From Mesorhabditis belari (Eukaryota > Nematoda > Chromadorea > Rhabditida > Rhabditidae): a stretch of DNA of 64,000 nt. Under the pieces are notes generated by a model, which saw nothing but the letters and a program-made list of their open reading frames with translations, searched no databases and was not told where the DNA came from. The position numbers were made by a program, and so were the translations under genes. Where the stretch lies: NCBI GenBank assembly GCA_958450365.1, contig CAUEEP010000740.1:2483501-2547500 (forward strand), read 5' to 3'. Shown piece by piece: positions 1-12,300 of the stretch (position 1 is the first letter of the stretch; the number at the start of each line of letters is the position of its first letter).

Positions 1-1577
1 AAAACTAGAGCCACGACTACGGTAGTTTTCGAAAATTGACACGCTTTAGAAAACGCATTGCTGTCTATATTTGATTGAACTTTGCTCGGTCGATCGTCAA
101 AATTCACTTCCCAAGCAAGCCCTCTCTTTTGAAGGGAGAGCTGTCCTGTTTGTGACTCACATTTTCGTGTCTATTGTCTGTTTCTCTTTCCTCTTTTTCC
201 TCAACGAATATTTAGTCATATTGAGCAATTTCACGCGAACTTTCGCGTCATTTAGCTTTTTAACGAACGAATTTCTTTTGAATTTTAACGCTAAACTTAT
301 CCATTTGTTCAAGCTCCAATCCAAAAGCCAACCATTTTTGTTGTCAAAGCAATTATTCATTTGTAGTTTTCTTTCCCATTTTTTCTCTTTCAAACCACTC
401 TCCACCCCCCAATTCCCATTGTGATAAGCCAAAAAGGCAACCAAAAGGCAACTAAAAGTGAAATTGAAATTTTCTGTTCGGGAAGCTAGCAAAAGATTGA
501 TCTTTATTTATATCTTTATTTATATTTTAGTTGAACATCGATTTGCTTAATATTAGTGCAAAATATCAAATGTCATTTCTTGTTACTCTTCAATTTCTCA
601 ACTGTATTCATTTGCTTTGCTAAAAGCCGCGTTTATGAAAAAATGACCGTACCTCTATCTATTCTACTATTAAGTAATTAACAAAGACTTCTATAAAAGA
701 GTTAAGTTAGTTTAAAGTTAGTTTAGTTTAGTTCTGAGTTAGGTTTAAATAGTTTATATACTGTAGGGTTTACTGTAGCTTTTCCCTAGAGAGCACTTTT
801 TAACAATTTAATTATTGCAAATTTTGCGCATCAATGTGAAAAATCAATCTTAAACTGTTCTTTCAAATTGTTATGTTCTAGTATATTGTTATGTTCTAAA
901 AATCTCCTCGTCCATTGAACAAAAGAATATAGAGCAAAAGGATCATTTTGTATCGAAAAAAAAAAGAAATATTTCATCTTCAACTACTTTTTTCTTTCTA
1001 TGTTTTGCGCAGTTGACAAGAGAAAATCGGGTCGATCTTTTATTGACAGACTTAATTGTTGAAACATCCAGAAGATTGTAACATCGTGCCAACAGTAAAA
1101 ACTTATTTTTTAAGTTTGCACGATGTTACAATCCTCTGAATGCTTCCAGCAATTTATCTCAAATTTTCCATTAACAATAATTATTTTGAAACGGCCGATG
1201 ATCACTTGAATAGTTTTTAATTTTTGATATGGAGTTTGGCTAAAGCTCAAAAGATATCGTAAGTAGTAGTCTCCTGTTTCACTCCTTTCACTGCTTCACC
1301 GTTCTCCTGTTTCACTGCAGTATGCCTAAGTGCCAGTGTCTATGTAGTAGACAATGCTGGATGATTCAAGATTAAGATATTCAGTCTTGAGATCCTACTG
1401 TAATTAGGCAATAGACAATAGACTGAGCTTCAACACAACGTTTACCATCCAGGTTTTTTTCCTCTAACTACTGTAAGATATCAAGATTGAATATCTTTAC
1501 ATTGTTTTAATTAATTTCTAAAACCCCGCTTATTCACTCTTGTATGCATATTTTCACTTCAGCATACTGTAGTCAGA

Positions 1578-1844
1578 TACCGTAAATACTGTAATAGTAC
1601 CCCACCCCCTCGTACAGTCGCGTAGTCGCAAAAGTTTTTTAGTATTTCATTTTTTGCAAAGCACCCATACTTCAAAAAATTGGGTTTGGTATCAAAAAAT
1701 AGCTGAAATTCAGGGCTATTTTTTGATACCTAAGCGCGCATTGTAGCATAAACTAGTGGTCGAGAAAAACTCGTTCAAAGCTAGACTACGTGACACTTCG
1801 CACCGTCATTATGGGGCTGGGGTACTATTACAGTATTTACGGTA
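1578..1844 (+). mobile_element. MITE family A, copy 1 (TA-flanked, internal palindrome)
   Basis: This 267-bp element is bounded by TA dinucleotides. Its terminal inverted repeats begin CCGTAAATACTGTAATAGTA and end with the complement. The centre holds a palindrome around TATCAAAAAATAG. Copies at 13712-13976 (inverted) and 41572-41835 are clearly homologous throughout. TA target sites and no coding capacity fit a non-autonomous Tc1/mariner-type element. Confidence 0.9.
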
Positions 1845-2212
1845 TGAGACTGATTACTGACAATATGACTGACAATAGATTAGAGTATCTAAAGCTATCC
1901 AAACTTTTCCCTCTAAAATTGATCGATTTCTCGGACGTCCAAAATTTTTAACTCCAATTTCTCAAAATCTTTTCGTTTTTGGTGAGACTAGCGCAACAAA
2001 AAGTGAAAATAGAAAGGGAAATTTCGAGATTGGAAAACGGAAAATAATCGATTCGCGATCAAAGCGAGAGCCTTTTTCTCTTCATATTTTCTTTTCTCTC
2101 TCGAAATTTCTTTTTTTCCTTTTGGGCTTCTTTCCCGATATACACCATAAATCAAAACAAAAATCCCTGTTTGAAATCATCTTGCCATTGAAAATTTTGG
2201 GAGAAAAGCCAT

Positions 2213-2246
2213 TCACGATTTTCATCGTGAATGGCTTTAACTCAAG
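2213..2246. repeat. Short perfect hairpin
   Basis: AAAGCCATTCACGAT and its complement lie about 4 nt apart, giving a stem of about 15 bp. No coding or transposon context is visible around it. Confidence 0.6.
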
Positions 2247-2384
2247 GCAGATTTTGATCGATATTTGTGTTTTGATAGTTGTGTTTTGAAGCTTTGAAGA
2301 CTTTTTTAAATGTGTCAACTTTTGAAAGCTACTGTAATCTTGTTTTTCATATCTATCAAGGTAAGCTATCAGCTTAATCCACTT

Positions 2385-2515
2385 TATACTTTGTGCTTCT
2401 TGAATCGCACCTTCTCTGGCACACAGCGCTTTCTTTGCTATCAAATAAACATTGAAATGAAAAACTAAGTGTGCTAGAAAGGCTGCGTTTTTTCCGAGCA
2501 CAAAGTACAAGCGTA
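2385..2515. mobile_element. Short TIR element with CTTGTACTTTGTGCTC-type ends, copy 1
   Basis: A left end like TATACTTTGTGCTTC faces a right end GAGCACAAAGTACAAG about 130 bp away. Internal sequence (CTCTGGCACAC and its partner) matches the element at 4186-4327. The right terminus of that copy directly abuts a Tc1-like transposase fragment, which suggests these are deletion derivatives of a Tc1-like transposon. Confidence 0.6.
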
Positions 2516-2925
2516 AAGTGAAATTTTTGTTGTTCTTGGATTTTGAATTGAATTTCAATAAATTGATCTTATTATTATTTATCCTGTAATCGATTCGAGT
2601 ACTCTTGTTCATCATTATCAACACCAGAACTCCACTCAGCTACCCAAAGTGATCTTATTGTTTTTCATTGAACTCTCAAAAACTGACAACAACTGCCATA
2701 CCCTGTAAAACTTTATAGAATTCTCAAAACCAACATTTCTTTTTGTTTATTTTGTTTATCACTGACTAGATAGCTTAAATTTTTGATCATTCAACCGATA
2801 GATAGGGATTGCCGACTTTTCTCGCTCAATTTTTCTGCTCTTCAATCCACTGACGTCACCGCGTGAGCCTTTTTAAGCTTTGATTTTGCAGAAACCGAAA
2901 ATGTTGAATTGTATTTGATCTGTAG

Positions 2926-3192
2926 TATATGTTGTGTCCGATTTAGATTTCCGTCCGATGTTAGATTACAGTCTATATCGGACGTTCTAGATATAGACTG
3001 TAATCAATAAAAGACCTTTCAAAAATGCAGAAAACTACAGAAAACGCTTAAGAACATATATTAAGCATGTTTATATTATTGTTCCGACCTATATAAGATT
3101 TAGATTGAATTTAAATAGGACGTCCTATATAGACTGTAATCTAAATCGGACGTCCGCGATAAGTTCAATATAAATCGGATACAACATATATA
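2926..3192. mobile_element. Foldback element with ATATGTTGTGTCCGATTTA-type ends
   Basis: The left end reads TATGTTGTGTCCGATTTAGA and the right end gives its imperfect complement (AATCGGATACAACATATA). Internal GGACGT and TATAGACTGTAATC motifs are repeated in both orientations. There is no coding capacity, so a degenerate MITE is the simplest reading. Confidence 0.6.
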
Positions 3193-3528
3193 ATTTCTCA
3201 GCTCATTTATGTAATACTAGAGAACTTATAGTTAGCAGAATTTCAGACTTAGTGAAGAAAGAAGAGTGGATTTCATTACGACTTTCAGAGAGATTCTACA
3301 GTTTCAACTGTGCAAACTTTTTCTAGATTAAAACTTACGGGCTTTTTTAAACAACAGCCACCTTCAGAATTCGAGATTAGTTTCCAAAACAAACTACCGT
3401 ACTACAGAAAACTATTGGTTCCCGTATTGCTACGAATCAATACGTAAAGTTTCTAATCAGCATCGAAACACGCATCCGCCGCATAAGTCAAAACACTAAA
3501 TGGGTTAATGGAGGGCAAAAGGTGGACA

Positions 3529-3734
3529 CCGTATTTTCCCTAATAGTAGTGCACCGCGCCGAGCCGAATTGATGACAATTTCACGGTTTCCAAGTTTTCA
3601 CAGAAGCTCAACACTCTAATTCCCAGCCAGATCTCATCGTCAGCTACATTTCCCGATCCCCACATCGATAGGTTCTGATAAGCGCTTTCGAGATTTCGAG
3701 TAATTTAGGCGAATGGTGCATTAGGGAAAATACG
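3529..3734 (+). mobile_element. MITE family B, copy 1 (CCGTATTTTCCCTAATAGTA ends)
   Basis: The terminal sequence CCGTATTTTCCCTAATAGTA is matched by the inverted end TTAGGGAAAATACG. The interior (AGCTCAACACTC, CATCGTCAGCTACATTT, GGTTCTGATAAG) is shared with the composite copy at 43409-43846. No obvious TA duplication remains at this copy. Confidence 0.75.
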
Positions 3735-4185
3735 TTATTCATTTCTAAACCCAAGAAGATCCATTTTTGTGATCGATCTCCCAGAAAAAAAAAACGACGA
3801 GGGGTTGATCGGATGGGTGATGGGTGAAAGAGAATGGAAAAGAAGGGAGCTATTTTTGTGTTGAATGAGAAAAGGGAGAGGCTGGATGGATCTATCGAAT
3901 TCCCTGTGTGTGATCCATCCAATCTATTCCCCCATATCCTTTGTATGCTTTCGTCGAATCCACTTGATCATCGCAATTTTTGCTATTTCGTGATCTCCAT
4001 CGCATTTTTCTCCCCTTTCCCCCTTTGCATTGTTTGAATTGATCTCGGATCAGTCTAATACCTTGCTCTCAATAGGGTGGATATAGTGCTTTTTCGAAAG
4101 TTTACAAGCAATGCATACAAATTCAATAATTGGAAGCCTTAATCACTTAAGAATTTAACCTTTAACCTTGTAATACCTTACATCT

Positions 4186-4327
4186 AGCTTGTACTTTGCG
4201 CCCTCACAAACACAGACCCCTCTGGCACACTTGATTCCTCATTCGCTTCATTGAAAACCGAGTTTCCAAGAAAACCAAGTGGGAATGAGCCAGAGATTGC
4301 GCGTTGATCCGAGCACAAAGTACAAGG
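4186..4327. mobile_element. Short TIR element with CTTGTACTTTGTGCTC-type ends, copy 2
   Basis: The ends are CTTGTACTTTGCGCCC and GAGCACAAAGTACAAG. This copy is homologous to the one at 2385-2515. Its right end lies 8 bp from the C-terminal end of a Tc1-like transposase fragment on the minus strand, which is where the terminus of a full Tc1 element would be expected. Confidence 0.6.
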
Positions 4328-4334
4328 CAAGCAA

Positions 4335-4585
4335 TTACTTGGTTGGCAATTGCTTTAGTCCAACTTCAAAAAGACGTCTCGGCATCGAAGAGACAAGGTC
4401 ATGGAGCGCTGCTGGCTGAAGCCGATTCCAGGCTACTTGAATGGCTTTCTTGAGTTCATTCACGCTCGAATATTGCTTGTTTCCCTTGTAGAGATCTCTG
4501 AACGAGTGTCCCCCACACATTCTCAATCGGGTTCAAGTCTGGGCTGCAAAGGGGCCAAGCCGACAGTGCCGCAATTACCGTTCCC
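4335..4585 (-). pseudogene. Tc1-like transposase C-terminal fragment, frameshifted
   Basis: Read on the minus strand, one frame gives the Tc1 DDE-domain signature AWPLCSPDLNPIENVWG, which carries the final catalytic Glu. A second frame then gives the C-terminal segment with VNELKKAIQVAWNRL and LVSSMPRRLFEV, both typical of Tc1-family transposases. The switch of frame after the first motif and the absence of the rest of the protein mean that this is a dead remnant. It is probably the autonomous relative of the short TIR elements beside it. Confidence 0.85.
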
Positions 4586-5384
4586 TATCACCCATTAATA
4601 TGCTGATATTTTGTGCTAAATTATGAACAAAAAAAACTAATCTGTTAAGCTGAATATCTTTGATTTATTCTTTGATTTTAAAAGAGGTTTTCGAAATTGA
4701 ATCTCTGGGGTTCTCTGGAATCTCTTTTGCAATACTTTTGTAAAGAATGTGAATTCAAGCTTCGATTTCCTTCAATTCATTTTCTTTTCATTTCTCAAGA
4801 AAATCCGCCTCATCTTTTCACTCAACTATCAAATTTTAACGCTAAAAACTTGTAAAAACCTAATAGATTAGATGAATTTTTATCATTTTTCAAACCTCTT
4901 TTTGTCAAGAATCGAGTCAAGGCTTGTTTTTCTGTCTTTAAATTTTTTGCTATCACTTTATGAACGATCAATAGCATTTCAATTTCCAGATCAATTAACT
5001 CACAATTTGATGATCTGAAACTTTAAAGTTATTCAATTAATATGATGGAAACAGAAGAAACCCGTCAATGGGAACGACATGTTACCGCGAATAATCACCG
5101 ACTCCACACAATCACTCAGGTATTCGTTTCTAGGTATAAACGGATGTGGACTAGAATTTGGGTAAAGTTAAAGAGAGTGGATCCCCTTTGATATCCCGCC
5201 ATCTCTAACACCCCTGACAACCCAACTCAACTCCTCCAACGTATTAGAGGGGAGTCCCTGTGAAATGACCGACCTGTACTGCAGTTGCATAGACCCGGAA
5301 GATATATATCTTTATTTACAGTAGTATAATAAGACGAATAGATTACAAATAAATGTAAGGGGAAGGGGGACCTCCAAATAAGAG

Positions 5385-5492
5385 TCTCACTTTGTCCTCC
5401 CAGGCTCCTCACCGTCCTCCTAGGCCCTCACTGTCCTCCCCCTAGGCGCCTCACCATCCTCCTAGGCTCCTCCTCACTGTCCTCCTAGGGCA
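5385..5492. repeat. Minisatellite of CCTCACYGTCCTCCTAGG-like units
   Basis: Five to six imperfect 18-25 bp units contain GTCCTCCTAGG and CTCCTCACC. It lies about 400 bp upstream of the first coding exon of the ZMIZ-like gene. No other signal is visible. Confidence 0.75.
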
Positions 5493-5870
5493 ATCCCAAG
5501 GACCGCCCCTTCTCGGCAATAAAAGGGATAAGCACAGGGAGGACACATTTGCATAAGAATAGACAAAACATTTAATAATAAACAATAGTAACTAAAATTA
5601 TCAGTTTGGCTCGAGCTGACACAGGTTTCATTTTTGCGAGATGATCAATGAACGAAAAGAAAACATCAAAAGGAAAAGAGAAAATCTCAAAAATTCCAAA
5701 ATTTCAAGCTTTGTTCTAGCCCAAATAACAGTACTTTCGAATACACCAAGTGCTTTTAAGCTAAAAAGTTTGTGGATAAGTTTTTCAATTTTGACTTAGC
5801 ACACTCTAAACATAGAACTATTTACATATATAGAATCTCAATTAAAATAACACAGCACTGTAGTAAAAAT

Positions 5871-6290
5871 ATGAAGTTATTTAAGAGTTTGGGCGACGTG
5901 AACGCATTCCAAGGTGGTTGCCGAGAGCTCATTCAATGGTGCAGTGATCCGAGAGCATTCACGGCTCATTTTGAGGCGAATCTTCTCAACGCTTTACAAG
6001 TGAGTTCAGCGATTTGATTTTTGAATTCAGCCATTTTGTTGTTTTCCTCGTGAATCAGGAGAAATTGCGCAAATTTCATTAAGCACTGGATCTATTGTTT
6101 GACTTTTCAAACGGCATTTATATAAAAAAAAAAAATTCTAGGTAATATCTGCTTTTTCCTTGTTTCATTTGCAAAATCTCAAAGCTATTTTGATGATTTT
6201 TATTTGTTTTGTTGACTAATTTTATGACTTTGATGATAATATTTTATGTAGTAACCTTGATTACTACATTAAGATAGGGATACTGTAGTG

Positions 6291-6329
<39 letters not shown>

Positions 6330-9300
6330 TAGACAGACAGACAGTCATGCAGACAGACAGACAGACAGACAGACAGACAGGCAGACAGACATACAGACAG
6401 ACAGACAGACAGACAGACGGATAGAGGATAGACGGACAGACGGATAGACAGACAGACAGTCAGACAGACAATGGACTGTACAGTATACTGTATTCACAGT
6501 ACTTATTTTACATATTTTATATTCTCAATTGGCCCTTACAATCCCCATTTGCAGGCTGTTGTCGACAATGCAGCCAAAGAGGGATTCTCGAGTGATTTAG
6601 CCTCGGAGCTGGTGGCTCTTTGCCATCATCATCGACGACATCTCTCGAAGAATGCTTCCAGTGAGTAAAGGAACTATTTTATGCAGTAATCTATCCATAA
6701 CTCAAAATGTATCTTTACTAAAATACTTCTTATAATTGAAATTCTCTCTCGGCGAGCCCAAGTTTTCAGCGCGAATTGGTCGATGGCACGAGCAATTTCG
6801 TCGTCAAAAGCGAAACGCGAAAAAGAAACAAAAAAGGGATGAAGAGGGCAATGGGAACAGTCAAATCACCCAGATTCAAGGGTGGGTTCTTATGGAAAAA
6901 AAAACATTGGCTTTAAAATTCTTTCCAAATTTCTCAATATGATCTTTTGTCTTTTGTTACAGTATGCCGTTGAATTGATTAGTCAAGTTAGCATTAGATA
7001 GAAATCAGTAATCCAGTGGCACAGAATTTCCTACCGTAATCAATCTACTTTCAATTCGGCACTAAATTGCTCGATAAGCAAGTGAATAAAAGAAAAGATA
7101 TTCAGCTAACAAGACAGAATATCCTTAAAATCAAGTTTAATACCGGCAATGAGTTCACTAAAAACGGGAGTGGGACAAATGCGATCCTTTTTAGCGCACC
7201 GGGACATTTGCGCACCTTTTTTTCCGCACTTAGCCCATTAGCGCACCTTTTTCGCGTTTTAAAAGCTCTAAAAGCTAATATTAACCAATTTCTATTCCAA
7301 AAGTTATTTTTCTAGGTAATTTGAGGGCGTAGAATCGAAATTTTGACATATCAGAGCTTGTGGAAACAAACGGACGGATTTATACAAAGAGAAAAATCAA
7401 CAATTTTCTGTAATTTGACCTAGCCGTTTTGTCTTTCAAATTGGTTCCACACGCTCTGTTATGTCAAAATTTGAATTCGACACCCTCAAATTACCTAGAA
7501 AAATAACTTTTGGAATAGAAATTGGTTAATATTAGCTTTTAGAGCTTTTTTAAAACGCGAAAAAAGGTGCGCTAATGGGCAAGGTGCGGAAAAAAAGGTG
7601 CGCAAATGTCCGGGTGCGCAAAAAAAAGGTCGCATTTGTCCCACTCCCTAAAAAGTCCATATTTTAAAACTTTTCTTCAAAATTTTTCCTGACTTTTCCC
7701 TCAATTACAATTCTGCATCAAAAATGTGAAAACTTTTCTCCAATTTTTTTTTTTGATAAAAAGTCATTTTTTCCTGACTGTGAGAGTTGTTTTGTGTGAT
7801 TTCTCTGGGTGTCCATATTTTGTTGGATTTTTGATTCGGTTGCCCGGGTGAACTCCATTTTCTCCTCCTTTCCCTTTCGCTTCTTTTTTTCCTAAAAACA
7901 AAATCACCAAATACCTTTTCGATGAGAAAAAAAAATAGAATTGCCTCAGAGAAATATGATTTTTGAGGACAAAATGGGACTGTGTTTTCTTTCAAAAAAA
8001 AAAAACTGAAAACCCACGTAATTTTGTGATCTCAAAAGGAGAATTTCTTGGAATTGACTCAATTGATTAAAATAAGATATGAAAAGAAAACAAATTGAGT
8101 TTAATTCGAGTTTAAACTGTGAAAGTCTTCCCCGAAATCTTCCTTTACTCAAGTTCGTTTTCTTAGTGCTTAGTTCTTAGCGCTTAGTTCTTAGTGCTTA
8201 GTTCTTAGCGCTTAGTTCTTAGTGCTTAGTTCTTAGTTCTCAATCCTTAGTTCGTTTTCTAAAGCGTCAACTATTGAAAGCGATCGTAATCTTGGCCTCA
8301 AGGGCTACCGTAATCTGTCTACTTTCTGGATTTTCCTTAACCCTCACAGAGCCAGCCTAACTATAATCGTAACTCTAACTTGTAAACGCGTAACCTTTCT
8401 ATAGTAAATTGAATCTTAAAACCTTGAGCAACTTTTTGTCCATCGCTCCCTTTAGCATTTGTTGCAAACTCGAGTTTTCAAATGGATTCAACTGTTCGAG
8501 TTAAACGAGTCTATTTGTCTGATCCTTCCATCTGCCAATTTCCCATCTGAGCCTCAACTTTTTCTTTGATTTCAAAACGGAGTCAAATCCCTCTTTGATT
8601 TCTTTCCTTTTCCCCTTCCCAATCCAGGTGACTTATCGGGTTCACCTGTCCCCATTTTTGAGCTCAACCTTCTGATTCAAAAAGTGGCGCAAAAGTTTCA
8701 AATTGAAATTTCAAGAGGTTTGTAAGAAGTAAAATTAGCATTACTTCAAAAGCGATAACCAAGACTAATAAAAGGTCCTATAGTTAGATTCCTAGTTTTT
8801 GTTAGTCAAGTACTGGTCCGTTTACTCATCCATTAAAGTTAGTGAGTTACGGTAGAACTCAGTCAACTGAGGCCTAGATATTAAAAATCTTCTGAATTGA
8901 TCTCCTGAACTTTAGCTAAATGAAGTACCAGCTAGAAACGAGGATAGATATTGTTAAAAAATTAGGTCATCTTGTTGTGGTCTTGTGAGTCTCGTCTCAA
9001 TTTTTGGCATAAACAAAATGACGTTCTTTCATAGGCATAGAATGATGAAAGGAGAAGAAGGAGTGTTTATGGGAAGAGAAGAGGAAGAAGAGGAAGAAGA
9101 GGGATACGGTTCTCCTCTTATCCCTCCCCTCGCTTCCCCCCAAGATGAACATTCTATGGGTGCCCTCTTTTGACCTGTGCACCTGCTGCCTTCTTTTCTC
9201 ATCTCTTAGAAAGAGACAGACCCAGAACTGTGCTCTGTCCTCTACAGTTCTCTGTCCTGTCCTTTTTCTTCATCCTCTACAGTATGATTATGAAATCTAT

Positions 9301-12300
9301 GAAACCAATTTTTTTGCTGGCAAAGATTTCTGGCTAAAATTTGGAATTAACTGCCTAATCCTTTTCTATTTCACGGAGAAGAAGGAAAAGAAGATTTGCT
9401 AAATTCAATGTTTTCTTTCAGAGCCTTGTTTTTCAAAGGATTTAGAGAAATCTGTTATAGCTGAGAAAAGCTTGCTTTGAATCAAATCCTATCGATTCCA
9501 GTTTGAAAATCCGCGAAATATCGCTTTTGTCTTATTCATCCAGTGCATTCTTTCTCTCGACCAGGCCACTTGATGCCCCGTGCCTAATTTTCCGATAGAC
9601 GCGTGACTTTGTGTGTTGGAGGGAAAGGAGAATGTGTGTGTGCTGCCTCAAAAGCTGCCCCTTATGAGTGAGAGGGAAAGATGTGGAGAGGTGAGACGAT
9701 CAAAGAGAAGAATCTCTTCTTCACCCATCTCGATTCTCTATCCACCATCACCATCCTCTTTTCCCCCGTATCCGAGTAAGCACCCCATTTGGCATCGAAT
9801 AGGAGAAGAACAGAAGAGTAGAGAGAACAGAACAGGCCCGCTTTCCCATCTATTCCCAATTTGGGGATTCCCATGTCTCTATTTCTCTGGACCTTTTCCA
9901 ATCCCTTCAACGAATCCTTTCCCTCCTTTCCCTCCTTTCTCCTCAATTCATCCAATCTATCACCTCTCTCAATTTGTGATGATCCCTGTTCACCGCCGAT
10001 GAACACTCTCTCGCTTAGAGCTGGTGAATAACTCTTTCCCTTCTTTCCTCACGATTTACGAATGGAAAAGAGATGTGTGTGAGAAGTGCTTTCTTCTATT
10101 GATGCGAACAATTGAAAAGAAGAAATTGAGAGAGAAGAGGACAAACCATTGCCATTGCCATTGCCCGAAATGCTTCTCCTTCCCTTCCTGGTCTGGCTAC
10201 TTGCCAGCTTTGTTCTCGGCTTTGTTAAAACTCCAAGATTTCCAGCTAACCCTGTAAATGCTAGTCTAGCCAATTTTCAGTAAATTTTATTGTCCCAAAA
10301 GAGAAGATTTGTTTTTGGTAAGTAATTCACCAAAATTCAAGGATATGCTCTTCCTTTTCTCTTTCACACAACCGGTCGAGTGTGGAGGGTACCACTTTTT
10401 GCACATGTGAACCGATAGAGGGGTGGGTGAAGAAGGGGAAAGAGGGGAAAGAGGGGAAAGTGAGGATCGAAGGAGAAAGGGGAAAGAGTTCCCTCTTTTT
10501 GCAGACACACAGTGTTGTCTCCGCTCGTCTCGACTCTCACCTACAGCACAGATGGGCTCTTTTTGCAGAGTTTCCTTTTGCAGAGATCAAGGCGATGAGT
10601 GGAGACGCAGAGTGTTTGAAAGGCGGTGAATCGACCTATGCCTCTCTGTCTATATGGAGGAGCCGGTGCCGGCGTGTCCGGTATAGCGAATCACGGGCAA
10701 AGACGCGAAAAGGGGGGCACTCCAGCTCTCCTTTTCTTTTCGATTCGCCTTGTGCTCTACTTTATTTAGGCAAAGGGGACTCGTTTCTCTGGATCTCTGA
10801 AACGATTTCAGTTCTAAAGTAAAGAGTCGAGGTGGTGGAGAAAGGAAAGAGAAAAGGGGAAGAGCTCCAAAAACGGGTTTTCTTCTCTCTCATTTGAGCA
10901 CCTCGAGCTTTTCCCCTTAAAAGAGAAGTTTCTCTTTTTAAGGAATCACCTTGAGTCTCTTTCAACGGGAAAACAATGACGGGAAAGGGTTACTATAAAG
11001 TGAAAGTCAAGATTTAGAGACTTTAGAGCAATCAGTAAAGCGGGAATGTTTACTTTTGAATGCACTTTTCTTTGTTACTTTTGAATTAACTTCTTTACTT
11101 TCAAATAAGCAGTTAACTTAAGCTAAAAGTTTTCAAGTCTAACAGTCAATCAGTGGATATTCAAGTTTTAATGAATAAACCAGTTCTTTTATGGCGTCAG
11201 GATTCGAACCCACAATCTCTCGTTTACCGGGTAAACACTTATCAATGAGCTATATTGACAAGTGTTTCATGCGACCAAAGTATACCTAAGTCATCCCATG
11301 TTTCATACAGATCTCAATCACCATTTCACCAGAATTTTGGATAGAGAGTGTGAAAGATGGGGAAAAGGATTGAGGTTGAGAGGAGATCGATTCGTGAAAA
11401 AAAAAGACAAAAAGGACACAAAAAAGAGGTGGGAGACTGTAGGGAAAAGGAAGAAAGAGAACAAAATACAGAGCAAAGAAGCAAAGAAGCAAAGAGAGGC
11501 GGGGTGTCCCCTCACGGTCTCTCCTCTCCTCTCTACCATCCATCTATCCCTCCCTTACAGTCTTTCCAGGATGTTCTCTGTCTCAACATCTCCCCTGATT
11601 CCCTACCCATCAATAAATGTCCTTATGTCTGTTGTCTCTTAATTTCACCTCTCCACTTGTTCTCTGTTCTTTCCCCTTCTTTCCTTTCCCTTCATTTCCT
11701 TTCCTTTCCTTTCCTTTCCTTTCCTTTCCTTTCTCCTCACTGGGTGTGATCGCTTGTTGTTCTTTTGACACCAGCAACCATTTCTCCATTATTTCCCATT
11801 ATTTTCTTCAAATATCTTTTTTTAAACACAAAACTTTTTCGTTTCCCTTTATCAGTAATCATCTTAATTTTTCGTTTAAATTTAGTTCAGCTTCATTGTT
11901 AGATAATTATTTGAAAATATTGATTGATTGATGAATTCCTTTTCTCACCTTTCCTCGCATTTTCTCTCAATCAAATATCTTTTCGAATGGGTGAAGAGAG
12001 GTGGTTCTCGCGGGATTCGTTGTGAGTCAGCTGAGGGATCTCTCTTCTCTTTTCTTTCTCTCTCTTCCCAAAGCTTTTTTTTTGCTTAATCCCAGAGAGC
12101 GTCGGTTGTTTAGCCAACCATATCGCGTAGTTACCTAACATTAACAATAAATTGTAAACAAAGAAGTTTCAGTTCTGGTTCAGCTTCATTTAGCTATGAT
12201 CAACTTATTACTGCAAGATTTTTTTTTATTAACTTAGCTAGTTCAAGCTTGGATTTAAATCTAGGTTTCATAAGTTCTAAATTTGGTTTTTACATAGAAT

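Larger units (their letters stand above)
1..5770. other. Gene-poor, repeat-rich intergenic region
   Basis: No convincing gene is seen over 5.7 kb. Open frames here are short, AT-rich and fall inside repeats. The stretch contains a TA-flanked MITE (1578-1844), a small hairpin (2213-2246), two related short TIR elements (about 2385-2515 and 4186-4327), a foldback element (2926-3192), a MITE beginning CCGTATTTTCCC (3529-3734), a Tc1-like transposase fragment (4335-4585) and a CCTCCTAGG-type minisatellite (5385-5492). An upstream 5' exon of the ZMIZ-like gene could lie here, but I cannot identify one. Confidence 0.6.

Noticed and set aside
2082..2624. 180-codon minus-strand open frame
   Set aside because: It runs through a short hairpin and a TIR element, is Lys/Asn-rich and has no recognisable domain.
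9613..10257. Overlapping open frames of 77-129 codons on both strands
   Set aside because: Purine/pyrimidine-rich low-complexity DNA in the giant intron opens several frames at once; there are no protein-like motifs.
11262..11931. Cluster of 104-130 codon frames
   Set aside because: They are created by GA-rich and (TTTCC)n sequence, with frames shadowing each other.
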